Assembly: GCA_965153455.1 (NCBI GenBank)
Contig: OZ234504.1
Location: forward strand, 6,696,001-6,760,000
Source of the DNA: Sphagnum compactum
Taxonomy: Eukaryota > Bryophyta > Sphagnopsida > Sphagnales
Direction of reading: 5' to 3'
Length of the DNA stretch: 64,000 bases
Each line of letters starts with the position of its first letter. The first letter of the stretch is position 1. A model generated the notes under the pieces. That model had not been told where the DNA came from, searched no databases, and saw nothing but the letters and a program-made list of their open reading frames with translations. The position numbers and the translations under genes are program-made. Shown here one piece after another: positions 13,332 through 25,250 of this stretch.

Positions 13332-13436
13332 AGGATGCTTAAACTTTTTTATTTTCCTATCTTGTTTATAGCCAAATTGGCTAAATTGCCTCATTTTTGG
13401 ATGATTGCCACTTCAGCTACATCACGAATTTTTTTG
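13332..13436 (+). repeat. Dispersed GCCAAATTTGGC-family repeat, copy 1
   Basis: The order is GATGCTTAAA, a pyrimidine-rich stretch, TTTATAGCCAAATTGGCTAA, GATTGCCACTT, then CTACATCAC. The same order recurs elsewhere in the window (near 18.65, 27.7, 27.95, 33.0, 33.6 and 35.7 kb). Confidence 0.65.
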
Positions 13437-14742
13437 AAAGAAACCCTCTTGCTTGCTTGCTTGTATCACCCAAAAAAAGCTCCAAAAAATGTAGAAAAAC
13501 CGTTTGTATTGCCAAAAAATGTAACTGCAGATGCATGTACTTTTAAAGCCCACAATAATTGCACTTGCAAGCCAAAGCCTGCAATGTGCGGCCTTACAAA
13601 GCATAAAATGCAACAGCTGCTGATTTTCTGATTTGGGTTCTCTTTATTCTCCTTGTAAGTATTGACATAAGTTGCTTTTTAATGTAGGTCTCTTAATAAT
13701 AGTTTTAAAAAAAATAAAATTTATTTGACCCTTTCTTTCAGGTTGTTCTTCAATTTGTGTCTTCAACATGGTGTACAAAATATATATGTTATTTTATAAA
13801 GTGTTAAGTGTTTAAAACAATTTCTTCCTTTCATGATTTAGCACCATGTGGGGGTGTAATTGTTTTTTTTATGAGCAAAGAGTTAAATCATGAGAGTCAA
13901 TATTTTCTTTCTTTTCTGGAAGTAATTAGCTTAACATACCATTTTATTTAAATCCATTGATAGGAATCATCATCATCATCAAATAAAGGTTTATGTCTTG
14001 CAATTTTTAGGGTTCATGATCAAAATTTTATACTTTATGTGTGCATTACACCCCCAACAGAACAAAGGGGCCTAATTGGGTACATAATAAACCCCCTCCC
14101 CCCCACTTCACAGGCACTGCTCAAATCAAAACTGAGAGGAGAGTCCTGTTCTGCTCCCCCACAATTGGGCTCAAGAACAAAGGCAGAAACAGGAACAGGC
14201 TTTTAGTTGGGAGTAATTAGCAGTAATTAAGCAAGAACCCATGAGTCATAATTACACTAGTTTAATACTAATTTGCTGCTAATTAAACACTACTACCTTG
14301 TCCACAAAAGCAACCAAAATCAAATGCACCAAATGGTGGGTGCCAGGCCCTCCTCTCTCTCTTTCTTTCTTTCTTTCTTTCCTTCTTTCCTTTCTTCCAT
14401 CCAAGTTTTTGAAAAGTAAAAGTTGTACCTTGTGCTCCAGCTGTAGAATCTGCTGTTGTGATGCTGTTGCAGCACACAACACAACAGCAGATGATGACAG
14501 CTGATGATGATCATGCTGTGGCTGCTACTTAGTTACTTACTTACTGCTGCCCTGCATATGATCAATCATCATCATTCATGTGTACCTGTACCACCCAAAG
14601 GAAGGAATGATGATTGCTGTTGCAGTATAGTATAGTGTGGTGGTGGTGGTGGTGGTGCACATGACTAATTATGCTGTTCAACTTCATTGACTTGTTGACT
14701 GATTTTAATTTAAAGCCAGAATCTTCTGCATCTCCCTCCAGG

Positions 14743-15015
14743 ACGTTGATGGTGAAGAAGAAGAAGAAGAAGAAGAAGAAATTGTTGTTGTTGTTGGTTG
14801 ATGCTGAAGATGAAGAGGATGTTGTTGGTTGAAGGTGAAGAAGAAGAAGGAGAAGAAGAAGATGATATTGTTGGTTGATGGTCAAGAAGGAGATGATGTT
14901 GTTGGTTGATGCTGAATTAGAAGAAGATTAAGATGATGTGTGATGGTGTTGGCTGAAGAAGAAGATGTTGTTGATTGATGCTGAAGAAGAACTAGAAGAA
15001 GAAGTAGTAGTAGTA
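14743..15015. repeat. GAA/GTTG-rich degenerate tandem repeat
   Basis: Irregular units of TGTTGTTGGTTGATGCTGAA followed by runs of GAAGAA repeat at a spacing of roughly 50-65 bases. No reading frame is kept across it. Confidence 0.75.
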
Positions 15016-16136
15016 GCAGTTATAGTAGCAATTTACTCATGTCTGTTCAGATCACATTAAACTGCCTGATGGTCAAATGTCTCAGTAGGAGGAGCGGAAG
15101 AAATCTAGCTCCCATGTCTACCGGCAAGTGGGATTGGACATCTCAAGAAAGAAAGAAGGAAAGAAGAAGAAGAAGCAAGCAAGCAAACCTCTCATGATTA
15201 TTGCATCACTCTGTACTCTTATCTCCTTGTGTAACAGCAGTTGCATCGTCGGGCGTCGTCCCGGCATTTATAGTTTTGGGTTGACTTCTGTTTCTGGAAT
15301 TCTTGGCAGCTGTGGACGTAATTTGAATTCCATGAGCTGCACCCAGAATATTCCAGATCACCCAGGAAGCCACTTGCAAATCTGCAGTGGCCCATAAAAA
15401 GCCTACTCGACCCAACCGACAGCTACATGCATTACAATCAGTCTTTTTTGTGCTTGAAAAAAATCACCTCTCAGTCTTCTGACTAGTTTGATTAGAAGAA
15501 GCAGCGATGGCAAGTCTAGGATTCAGTAGCTGCATTGCTGCTTGTTTCTAAGAATATATTCATTTGTCGCAGTTGCTCAAAGTACATGAACAAAGACCGG
15601 GACTGGATCATGTGCAATTGCAAGCTGCAGCCTGGAACTTATATTGGTTGCAGCTGGAGCATGCGAGTTTTTTCAACATGTCTTCGGCCAGTTTCGTGAT
15701 CCGGATTTCCGCGCGGATAATAGCTAGTACGTCATGATGACTCATGGTCATGATCACCTTGGGAAAAAGGTACGAAACTTGAGAGTCTAGCTTGGAATGG
15801 GAAGGGGGGAAGCCGTGTGCGCAGTGAGTGACGCAATATAAGTACGTCATGATCATCATCAGCAGCTGTAACCCAAGTACGACACTTGCAGAGAATCTAT
15901 GACGCTGTGGAGTCGTCCACGATCACGATCAGGAGTGTCACCAATCAGCACCAGCGAAGGAACTATTGAGAGTAGAAAAGAAGACTGTCCGTTCCTGCAA
16001 TCTGTGTGTCAGTGATATGATGATGATACGCGGAACTGCTACGGACAAAGCTGTAGATCACCGCCTCCTGTCCACCTGCCTACCGCGATGATGGTAGTAG
16101 CACAGCCACAAGAGGTTTCTTTGGTTCAGTTTCCTC

Positions 16137-16449
16137 TTTTTTCCCACGCACAAGGTGCTGAGCTAGCTTACAAGGACTGATCAACCCTGGATCCCTCCTT
16201 CTCCGGCTTCTCCCTCTCTTTTCCCGTGCACAAGGTGCTGAGCTTACAAGGATTGATCAACCTTGGATCCCTCCTTCTCCGGCTTCTCCCTCCCTTTTCC
16301 CGTGCACACGGTGCTGAGAGAGCTTACAAGGATTGATCAACCCTGGATCCCTCGTTCTCTGGCTTCTCCCTCTCTTTTCCAGTGCACAAGGTGCTGAGCG
16401 AGCTTACAAGGATTGATCAACCCTGGATCCCTAGTTCTCCGGCTTCGCC
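16137..16449. repeat. Four tandem copies of a ~76-81-bp unit
   Basis: Units begin near 16137, 16218, 16294 and 16375. Each carries TTTTCCCGTGCACAAGGTGC, then AGCTTACAAGGAYTGATCAA, then TGGATCCCT and CTCCGGCTTCTCCCT. Substitutions and small indels (for example GAGAG or GCGAG before CTTAC) separate the copies. Confidence 0.9.
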
Positions 16450-18612
16450 GGCCTGACCGGCACCCAGCTAGCTCCCTGTTATGTACATAAAACAACAGTC
16501 TCCATTTCGGGCCCAAGGTTTCTCTAGCAGTCAGCTCCGGTTCGTTCTACTTAATGTCGAGTATCTTACTTTGGACCTGCGCCCATGCAGCAGCAGCAGC
16601 AGCTATCTGTGTTATACTGGCATAGTTTGGAGGAGCTTCTGTCCTGTATAGCACTATAGCGAGTGGAGCTCTAATCCGGTTTCTCTTGGCCAGCTGAGCA
16701 AGCAGCTGAAATGGAAGTCGATGATCGACCTGTGTCCAGAGCTTCAAGCTGTCGATAGCGGCACGGTTTTAACGCTGGCTCGAGGGGGGCCTACGACCGC
16801 GTACTTAATTATACATATGTATCTATAGTTTGATCTGCGAACGGAAATCTTTTGATATGATCCAGATCAAACCCTCTGAATCCAATTCTGAGAATGCCAG
16901 AACTCATTGCGACGTACAAACGTCGAATTTGCAGATAGATTTCTCGAAGAGGTTTGACGTTTCTGCAAACCAATTTTAAAGTCTGATCTCTCATGATCAT
17001 ATGAACTCTAATTTCCTGACGATATTGTGGTCGGACTAGTGATACGGGATCAATTTATATTCCTCAAAAACTCTAACTTCTCCCACAAGTTGAAGAAGAA
17101 GAAGAAGAAGAAGAAGAAGCTGATGATGATCCAGCAGGGCTGCCAATGTGTAGTAGTACTATCTACATATAAATCTTCTTGGTGAACCCAGGAGTCCCCG
17201 AGCTGCACGAGAAATGAAGGCAGCAAGCAACCACCCAGGCTGCCTGGCTTACTTGCTTGCTTGTTTGTTCGCAGATCCTCCGTTAAAGCTGTAGTACTTG
17301 ATCAACTTCGTCACGATTCATGATTCCTTCCTTGGCAGATCAGATCCTGAAAGAAAGAACTAAAGAAAGAAAGCTCCTCAGGAACTATAATTCACCGTGC
17401 CGTCAATTGGCAGTTGAACTGCCTTCCTTTCTTGTTCAACTGCCTGCAGCTCGCTCCAAACAAACTTCCAGCCGCTAAGTTCGTCGTGGTTTGCCGATTC
17501 TCTCTCTCTCTCTCTCCCCCTCTCTCTCTCAAACCGGCCAGCCAGCCTTATTATATACCTCGTGCACAGTGGTCAGTCTTCCAGCTGCTGCTATAGATTC
17601 AATCCTTGAAGAACAGTATTCTCCTGTATGGGTTGAACAATCCCAGAGCTTGATCGATCTCTTGACAAATATTTTGTTGCATTAATCCCGGAGGAGGAGG
17701 AGGAGAAGGAGGAGAAGGTCCGGGACCCGGGTTTGAATCCAGCTCGATCTCTTATTGATAATCTTAATGTTGCACTCTCTTGATCCCGCTATCAGGTGGA
17801 ACTGCTAGCTTAGCGAACTAACTGACAGACAGGTCCGAGTCGGAGTCCGAGCGAGGAGTGATTTTTTGAACTTCCCACAAACACTGTTCAAACCTCCAGA
17901 ACAGTGCGCAATGTTGGTGACGATTTCAACCACAAAGCAAGAAAACACGCACAGAAAATTTGGAAACAAACACGCAAAGAAAGTTTCCAAAACACCCCAA
18001 AAAAAAAACAATGATAAACGAAAGACCAAAAAACAAACAAACAACAACAACAACAACAACCATGGAAGATTCTTCTTCTCCATCTTCTTGAAAGGCGTTG
18101 AGCCAACAGGATGAGCTTTACTGCTTGCTGGGCTCGCTCGCTCGCCCGGCCGGTCGGTTTGTCTCGCTTGCTCGCTCGCTGGGCTTAGCTCCTCCGCGCT
18201 GCTGCTGCTGCTGAGCTTTTCCTCCTGCAGTGGCAGCAGCGAAAAAGAACGCAATGACGCTGAACATGACGTAAGGAGAAACACAAGACACGAGTTCCAA
18301 GATACTCACTCTCACACACACACACACTTACACTTTTGTTTCCTAATCACCAAGGCACTACCAAGGCACTACCAGCCTACCTTTCAACTTACTAGGTACA
18401 AAAACAAACTTAACTTGCTTGTGACCTAGTTAGTACCTTGGTCAATGATTTTTATTTCTATTTTGCCATTTTGCCAAAAATATTTGGGCGAAAGAATTTT
18501 CTGTTGCAAATTCCTTGATTTTTTCCAAAAAAAGAAAGAATTTTCCCCCAAAAAAAAAAACCCAACATTGGAAAACATTGCCCACTATTGCCACAATTGC
18601 TTGCAACATGAA

Positions 18613-18712
18613 AGGGTGCTTAAGATTTTCTACTTTCATATTTGGAATATCGCCAAATTTGGCTAAATTTTATACTTATGGACAATTGCCACTTGAGCAA
18701 CATCACAAAATT
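18613..18712 (+). repeat. Dispersed GCCAAATTTGGC-family repeat, copy 2
   Basis: It shows GGTGCTTAAGATTTTCTAC, then TATCGCCAAATTTGGCTAAA, ATTGCCACTTGAGC and AACATCAC, the same block order as the 13.3-kb copy. A poly-G tract follows directly. Confidence 0.7.
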
Positions 18713-19971
18713 GGGGGGGGGGGGGGAAAAATTTCCACTAATGACCTAGGTGGAAACCTTTTCAATATTTTCGCAGGTTTAAAGAAAATCGTGCCTACAC
18801 ACACCAGGTTTTCTTATTTTATTTTTTGATTAGTTTTTTTTTGTGGACAACACATCAAATTCACTAGCAATGAGGTAAAAACATGTTTTCCCAAGTTTTT
18901 CTCAAATTTTTTCAAATAGCCAAAAATAAAACCATAAAAATACTTTTACACATGCGCGTGTGCATGTGTGCGCACACATGCACATGCATCTCAATGTTTC
19001 TCCCAAAGAATACCATAATTCTTGTAGGTTTAATAAAAATCAAGCTTGCACACCAGTTTTTTTCTTCTAATAAATTTTGTTGATTCCAAAAAAAAAGTGG
19101 CCATTTTTGGGTGGAAAAAAATAAGTCCATAAGGAAAGAAAAAAAAATCCTTTTGTCTCCAATATAAAAAAAAAAATAGAAAACATTCACCACAAAGAAT
19201 AACGATAAATACATATATAAAATATACACATCCCAGTCTTTCTCCAAAACAAAAACTGCAAAATAGCAAATTTACTTAACCTCAAAGGAATTCTCACACT
19301 TATTTCTGATATACCATTAATTGGAAAAAAATAAAAAAAAAGCCCCAAATTCGCCAGATTTCAAGGAATTTCTTTTTCCAAATTGCCAAATTTGTATGAC
19401 AAGTTCCAGTAGATAGCCAAAGAATATAGAAAGAAAAATCCATTTTTCATTTCTTCCATTCATATCCAGTATTTAGCCTTTTTTTCTTTTTGTTTTCCCT
19501 GGATGATCACTACTTTGAACTAGCCTACATCACAAAAAAAAATTCTATAAAAAATAACAATTATTAGAAAGATTATTAAAAATATAGTTTTTTAAAAAAT
19601 AAAAAATAAAACAGTGGCTTATTATACAAGAGAGAAATACTGCAATATTACAATTATTTGGACTGGGGTTGGCTGGTGTACCAATAAGTAAGTACACATT
19701 TAGTTTGGCTCTCTAGACAAGGATTTTAATGAATCAACTAATTACATTGATGAGCTTGTGGTATTCATGATATCCAGTAGTCATTTGGCTTACCCTAGTA
19801 TTGTGTCCTACTACTACTACTACAAACATCAGTTTGTCTTTCTGGCACAGGAGGAGAGGAGAGGAGGAGGAGGGCAAGAAAGAGGAAGAAAAGGGGTTAA
19901 TGAAGTAGTCCATTAAATGGGTCTTTAATTTCTGAGGAGTCAGCTCTCCCAAACAAACATACAAACAGCTG

Positions 19972-20055
19972 TGAATTGAACTGAACTGAACTGAACTGAA
20001 TTGAATTGAATTGAATTGAATTGAATTGAATTGAATGTGAAGTGAATTGAATTGG
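19972..20055. repeat. Pentanucleotide microsatellite (AATTG/AACTG)n
   Basis: About 15 consecutive 5-bp units: first GAACT units, then GAATT units, with a small interruption (GTGAAGT) near the right end. Confidence 0.95.
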
Positions 20056-20102
20056 AAAGTCACTCACACTAAATAACAATTCTGTCAGACCAGCATCATT
20101 GT

Positions 20103-20215
20103 CCAGGGTTCAGGGTTTATGGACTAGGTGAATCTAGTAGGGTTTAGGGTTCAGGGACTCAGTGAATCTACTAGTATTGTCTACTAGGGTTTAGGGACTA
20201 GGGACTATGTCAAAT
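20103..20215. repeat. Short TTTAGGG-containing tandem repeat
   Basis: Units with AGGGTTTAGGG or GGGTTCAGGG followed by ACTAGG/ACTCAG and GAATCTACTAG recur at about 45-50-bp spacing. The TTTAGGG word is the plant telomere motif in an interstitial setting. Confidence 0.6.
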
Positions 20216-20599
20216 CTACTAAGTGTGTTTTTTCTTGCCCTATTTGTGCAAATCTTAAATTCTGGTTGAATTCTGGGACATTGAAAATCTGTATAAGACA
20301 AACAATTGGTTATAGGACATGGAAACAAAGGGCCAATACAAAATCCACATTCATCATCAAACTTCTTCTGCACCATATTAGGTTCTACTTTTCTTTCCAA
20401 TTTTGACTTGTTTCCCCAAAAGGAAAGTTATGCATGATAAATAATTTATGACTAAACGTTTGAAGGATGAACTCCAAATGTTCAATTAGTTGTTTTTTTA
20501 AGTTTGATTTTTTCATAAAGGTTAGCATAGAAAAACATCATTCATCTTCTACTAAACCAATAACTTGCATCAAAACAAGTTTCAATCAACTTGATGTAT

Positions 20600-22690
20600 T
20601 TAGGGTTTTTTATTCAAGAGATTGAGATGAAGAAATGGTCCTCCACAACTCAATAAGCGAATTGATATCAAATGGTTTTTGCATCATCAATTTAACAAAT
20701 TTTTTTAATGATAAGGACAAATAAAAACCTTTGTAAATCAAAGGCACTTTTGGAACCCATACTTCATTAGGCCCCACTTTTTTAAGTTGGCAAAAGGTAC
20801 CCTTGAAAATTGCTTAAGTCATTTACAAACCTCATTTCAAGTTTTGGTTGTAACCATCAAATCATGGGCTAGGAATTGGCCTTGCAACTTTATAATGTTG
20901 AGCTAATTAGTAACTTATGTGCATTGTCATTTCATAGATGTCACAACCTCTTCATACACATAACTTGTTAAAAAATTAAATGCCCCATCTCATTTACAAA
21001 TATGGTCCAAATATCATGTTTGTCCAACAAACTCAAAAGCCAAGTGAGTTGTTCCTATATTTAAATCTATGATCACTAAAATCTTATGTTTTCAAAAGTA
21101 GAATTGATAAAGGCATAAAAGTTTCCAAACACATCACCTTGGAAATAAAAAAAGGTTATCACAATACATTTGATAGATGTCCCTTTCACAAACTTTCATT
21201 ATTGCTATGAAATTGAATACAAACACATCACATAGTTGGGCAAATTTGATTAATGAATGGATTGTTTTCAAGAATGACATAATGACATTTGAGCCCAACA
21301 ATGCTTCTACATCAATCAACAAACAAAAGTTAAATTTGGTAAAGGCTAGTATGGTGGGTACGTTTAATGTCATCTTCATGAGGAGAATGCAATATTCAAA
21401 CGACACATGTTTAATAAGATTGATCATATGGATATTCACCTAGTTTTCATGTTTTGGAATATTTTGTTATCTTTAATTTCCATGTTCTTTATTGATTTGG
21501 TAACCTCCAAATGTCTCTTGGAGTTATGGTTGAAATAAACATATAAACATTGCAAAATATTTTCAAGGCGAAATATCAAAGGTAGGTGTGAAAGGGTTTG
21601 TGTAACCAAATTAATTTAATAAGCCATACAATGCACATTGGTGACAAATGGAAAATATTACCATTGGATTTGAATTGTAACTTTAAATTTAAAGCTTGGA
21701 AAATATTGAGCCCATTAGCATTAAAATAAACCAACTTTGAATCAAACTTTTTTTCTTGCAAAGTTACCCCCTTTTGTCATCAAAGAATTTGTGATCAACA
21801 AAGTTAAACTATTAACTCTTAATCCAAAAATCAAATGTGTGGGTATGTGACACCAATTTTACTTAATGTAACCATGTACATTTACCCAACTTGCATTATC
21901 CATGGAGGTAATCTCATCACAAATAAGGATACAAACTTGGCATTTGAATAATAATTATTTTGACCTTTTTCATTTCATTATTTATGTGTTATGCCATTTC
22001 CCAACCAACCCTATAAAATTAATGTTTTTTTTGGAATAGATCAAAGATTCAAGAATTCAATCAAAAGCTTGAAATCTTCAAAAATTTGTCATTGTCATAC
22101 CTTTATTCATGAGGTTAAAAACAATGACAAATTGAACACATGTCAATTTCTCTTCCACTACATGACCAAGAATAAGCTACTAAAGGATAGTTCTTGAAGA
22201 CAATTAAACATAAGTACTTTCATTTTTTGCATGCCCATATTTTGGATACATAAGCCACTTACAATTTGAAGTTTTTCTTTTACATGCATGTTTTTCTATA
22301 GAATCTTAGTTGGCCAAAAATCTTTTCTTTCCTTTCAACATTAATACAAACACAACATCTAACATAAGTAACCAATCCAACCTCATTCAAAATGACATCT
22401 ACCCATGATATTTTTAAAGCCCAAACCTTTTGAAACTTATGATTGTCATCAATTTCAACCTTTTTTTGGGATTAAGAGCACACCCATCCTTAAGAACAAT
22501 AAGGGGAACATTGATGAAGTAATTTGCAATTTAGGATTAGGTGCATAGTTTCTTTGTGCACCCATGTGATTAAATTCAAATACATCACAACAATAAACTT
22601 TGCGAGTGCAAATGCATTTCTTAAGACTTGACCACCAAAGAAATATTTGAACGTAAAGCTATTTGGAACTTGCAATTTTGGAGGCATGGT
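20600..22690 (-). pseudogene. Degenerate hAT-like transposase remnant
   Basis: On the - strand, frame pieces around 21440-21000 give IKFAQLCDVFVFNFIAIMKV, CERDIYQMYCDN, GDVFGNF and THLAFEFVGQ. They are separated by at least one frameshift and several stops. This order resembles a hAT/DUF659-type plant transposase family. Fragments up to 22690 are weaker. No terminal repeats were found. It is clearly non-functional if the identification is right. Confidence 0.4.
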
Positions 22691-25250
22691 TGATTCAATT
22701 ATAGACTTTAGCTTCTAAAGGTTCAAGGAACCATTTCAAACGTAGATGTGAACAAGGCTTGCCACTTCACTTGCTAAAGATTACGTTTAAATAAGCTTTA
22801 GCAATTGCAAAGTGCAAATGTTGATGATTTGAAAAGATTTGCTGTATGTGTAGCAACCTATTGTAGATGTTGGATGACTTGTTTGCATAATGCACACAAT
22901 ACATATAGTGCATTCAAACAACAACCTATGAATGTCGAGAAGAAGACCATAGATTTGTTACGCACTTGCAAATGTCAACCAAAACTTATGCATGCCACAC
23001 CCACAATGAATAATGTTGAAAATTTGCACACTCTACACATAAACAATCATGAATATTGATTGTCAAATAGAGTCTTTTAACCCAATGCAAACATCCATGA
23101 CTTGTGCAAACACAAGGTATAGAGACAAAGAATGTCAAGGTCACCTCCACACTGCAAAACATACAAAATGAAACAATTAAGACAAAAACTTAACATTGAG
23201 AGGTTTGAGTTACACTTACAACCAAAAGCTAAAAAAAGTCAAGTTGCAAGTTAGAACTTCAAGTTCCAACAAATTGTAAGAATTTTGCAAGAACTTAGTA
23301 CATAAATAAGTAGCAAAGGAACAAGATGAACAAAGGCGAATCGTCAAACATATTTAAAGAAACAAGATTCAACCATGAAATGAACAATTGATTTAAGGTT
23401 TAGAAAAAATTCTTGGACCTTTGAAAGTTTTTGAACCTGGAATGTTGAGCATTGAATAATGGCAATGATGCACCACATTAGTGTTCATCTACAAGCTTGA
23501 GGCAACAACTTGATTTTTTCAAATGGTTTTCAACTTTCAAGTGGATTGACCAAATCAACAAAATAGTGTGCATTATGCATTAAGGAACAAGTGCCATCAT
23601 CCATGTGCCAATAGCTGGATTATAGAGTGCACACCAAGACTATGTAGTACACACATCGCACATGCTTGGACTCTAGAGTTGCTCATTTTCGGTCCATGAA
23701 TGTGCAATGTGCATACATATAATATAGTGTGCACTAGTCCTAGTGAAAAAATATGTGAGGGAAACAAAAACTAGTGAAAATGGATTAGGTTATAAGGTTT
23801 AGATTACAATATTATCAATGATTTAGATTACCAAAATTTAAGGATCTAAGTTTAAAGCGAAGGAATCATTTGCAACAGGAGGGATTTTATGGGAGGTGAC
23901 ATGTGTCCTCTTGGACTCCTCTTGTTGGTGAGGTTGAAAGTTTATTTTATGACTCTTTTTGTGATGTAAGGCAATTTTAAAAAAATACCTTTTAATGATC
24001 TATAAGGGCTAATTTCAGATCAAAATTAGTGCAAAGTTTTGCTAAGAAAAAGCATATTGTTCCTTAAAATAAAACTCTATGCACCTTTTTGTTTTTTGGT
24101 TCTGGTTTATTATATTCCCCTTGAGCATCTTAAATTACACACCCTAAATAGCAACCCCCATCCTGATATATTTCTGCATTTGTGATGAACTCATGTTAGC
24201 CTTCACCCGATCCCCCATATATATATATATAATTAATTAATTTACTTATTATTAATTTTCCCCATAAAACAACAATAGCTATGGAAAAAAGAGAGGAATA
24301 AAAAAAAGGGTGCATCATTTACCCCATTTAAACATTTTATTATTGGCATAGTGCATTGCAACACCCATTTGCCACTGAATGTGCAATTTTCAAAGGAGCC
24401 CTCCATCATTTTGTTGTGGGATCCACAGTTGTTGCTTGACACTGCAAAATCACATGTCTCTGCACTAAAATGAAGATGTCGGATGTGAGACATCTCACAA
24501 GAGTATATGATGTCGTTTGTAGCTTCCTTGGGAGAGCTCAAATCTGATGTGCACACACACCATCATCTCCCATTAACTTTGTTATCACTGGGTATCTGCC
24601 CAAAATCGCACTGATGATGGGTCAAATTACACCTCCCTATTCGATATTTTCCCCATTTTCTGGACCATTGTTGGCCTGGTGGAAAACTAGTTTGGTTGTT
24701 GGCAGACTTACTTACTCCTCCAGAGTGAAAAAAATTTAAAAAATAAAAATAATAAAAAATTGGTTTTTGGCATAAAACCCCTAGGTTCTCAAAGAAAAAT
24801 GTTTCACAAATTCCCCAAACAAACCCATCTTTCTTTTTAAGCACCAATTCTTTTGCCAGTTCTTTCTTTCCCAAAGACTCGGCCATTCTTTCTTTGATGT
24901 TTGTGAACCCTAAACCCTATACCCTAAACCATATAACCGAGACAGATGGTTCTTTGATACTCAGAATTTAAAGGAAGTGGAACTTGGTTGGTTGTGTTAT
25001 CTCTTTTGGAGTTCTAGATATGAAGCAATAAAGGATAGCTTTGGTGGGGGAGTACAAAATGTGTATATATGATTATTATTGTACCTCAGAAAGAGCTAAA
25101 CTTAAGTTATTTGTGGCTTCTCTTGCTCCATGTCTCTCTCTTATGTGATTGAGATATCGAGACAACTGAAAAGACTCATAAATGTCAGCCCACTAATTCA
25201 CAGACCAAACATTTATAAACTACATACCTCCTGTTGTTGTTGGTTTGTTG
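22691..25250. other. Gene-free spacer
   Basis: AT-rich sequence with a short (AT)n run near 24215-24232. Open frames at 22805-23059 (+) and 24242-24886 (-) lack any motif I recognise. No transposon ends were found. Confidence 0.55.

Larger units (their letters stand above)
10171..14090. other. Gene-free AT-rich spacer
   Basis: No supported gene. It contains a fold-back segment (10866-10970), a block of short TAATTTAATTA/AACTTAATTTA repeats near 10740-10800, and one copy of the GCCAAATTTGGC family (13332-13436). Short open frames lack recognisable motifs. Confidence 0.6.
14091..18360. other. GC-richer island without a recognised gene
   Basis: Base composition changes from AT-rich spacer to CTGCAG-, GATC- and CGT-rich sequence, similar to the 39.6-44 kb leader of the HAP8-like gene. 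It holds (TTTC)n at 14351-14400, GAA/GTTG-rich tandem sequence at 14743-15015, four ~80-bp tandem units (16137-16449), (GAA)n at 17092-17119 and a CT tract near 17503-17530. Poly-Leu, poly-Phe and poly-Asn frames are microsatellite translations. I find no protein domain; it could be an untranslated exon, a non-coding transcript or an old promoter. Confidence 0.5.
18361..20600. other. AT-rich spacer with simple repeats
   Basis: It contains one GCCAAATTTGGC-family copy (18613-18712), a poly-G run (18713-18726), the AATTG array (19972-20055) and TTTAGGG-rich repeats near 20103-20215. No gene is supported. Confidence 0.6.

Noticed and set aside
14562-14885. 107-residue - strand frame with poly-Leu, poly-Phe and poly-His
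   Set aside because: Translation of GAA/TTG/TGG microsatellites; no sequence of normal composition.
17722-17750. tRNA-like T-loop (GGGTTTGAATCC)
   Set aside because: The bases flanking the loop do not pair as a T stem, and no D or anticodon arm is found upstream at the right distance.
17805-18284. 159-residue - strand frame
   Set aside because: Considered as a secreted or membrane protein, but the hydrophobic part is (GTT)n/T-run translation and no homologous motif is seen.
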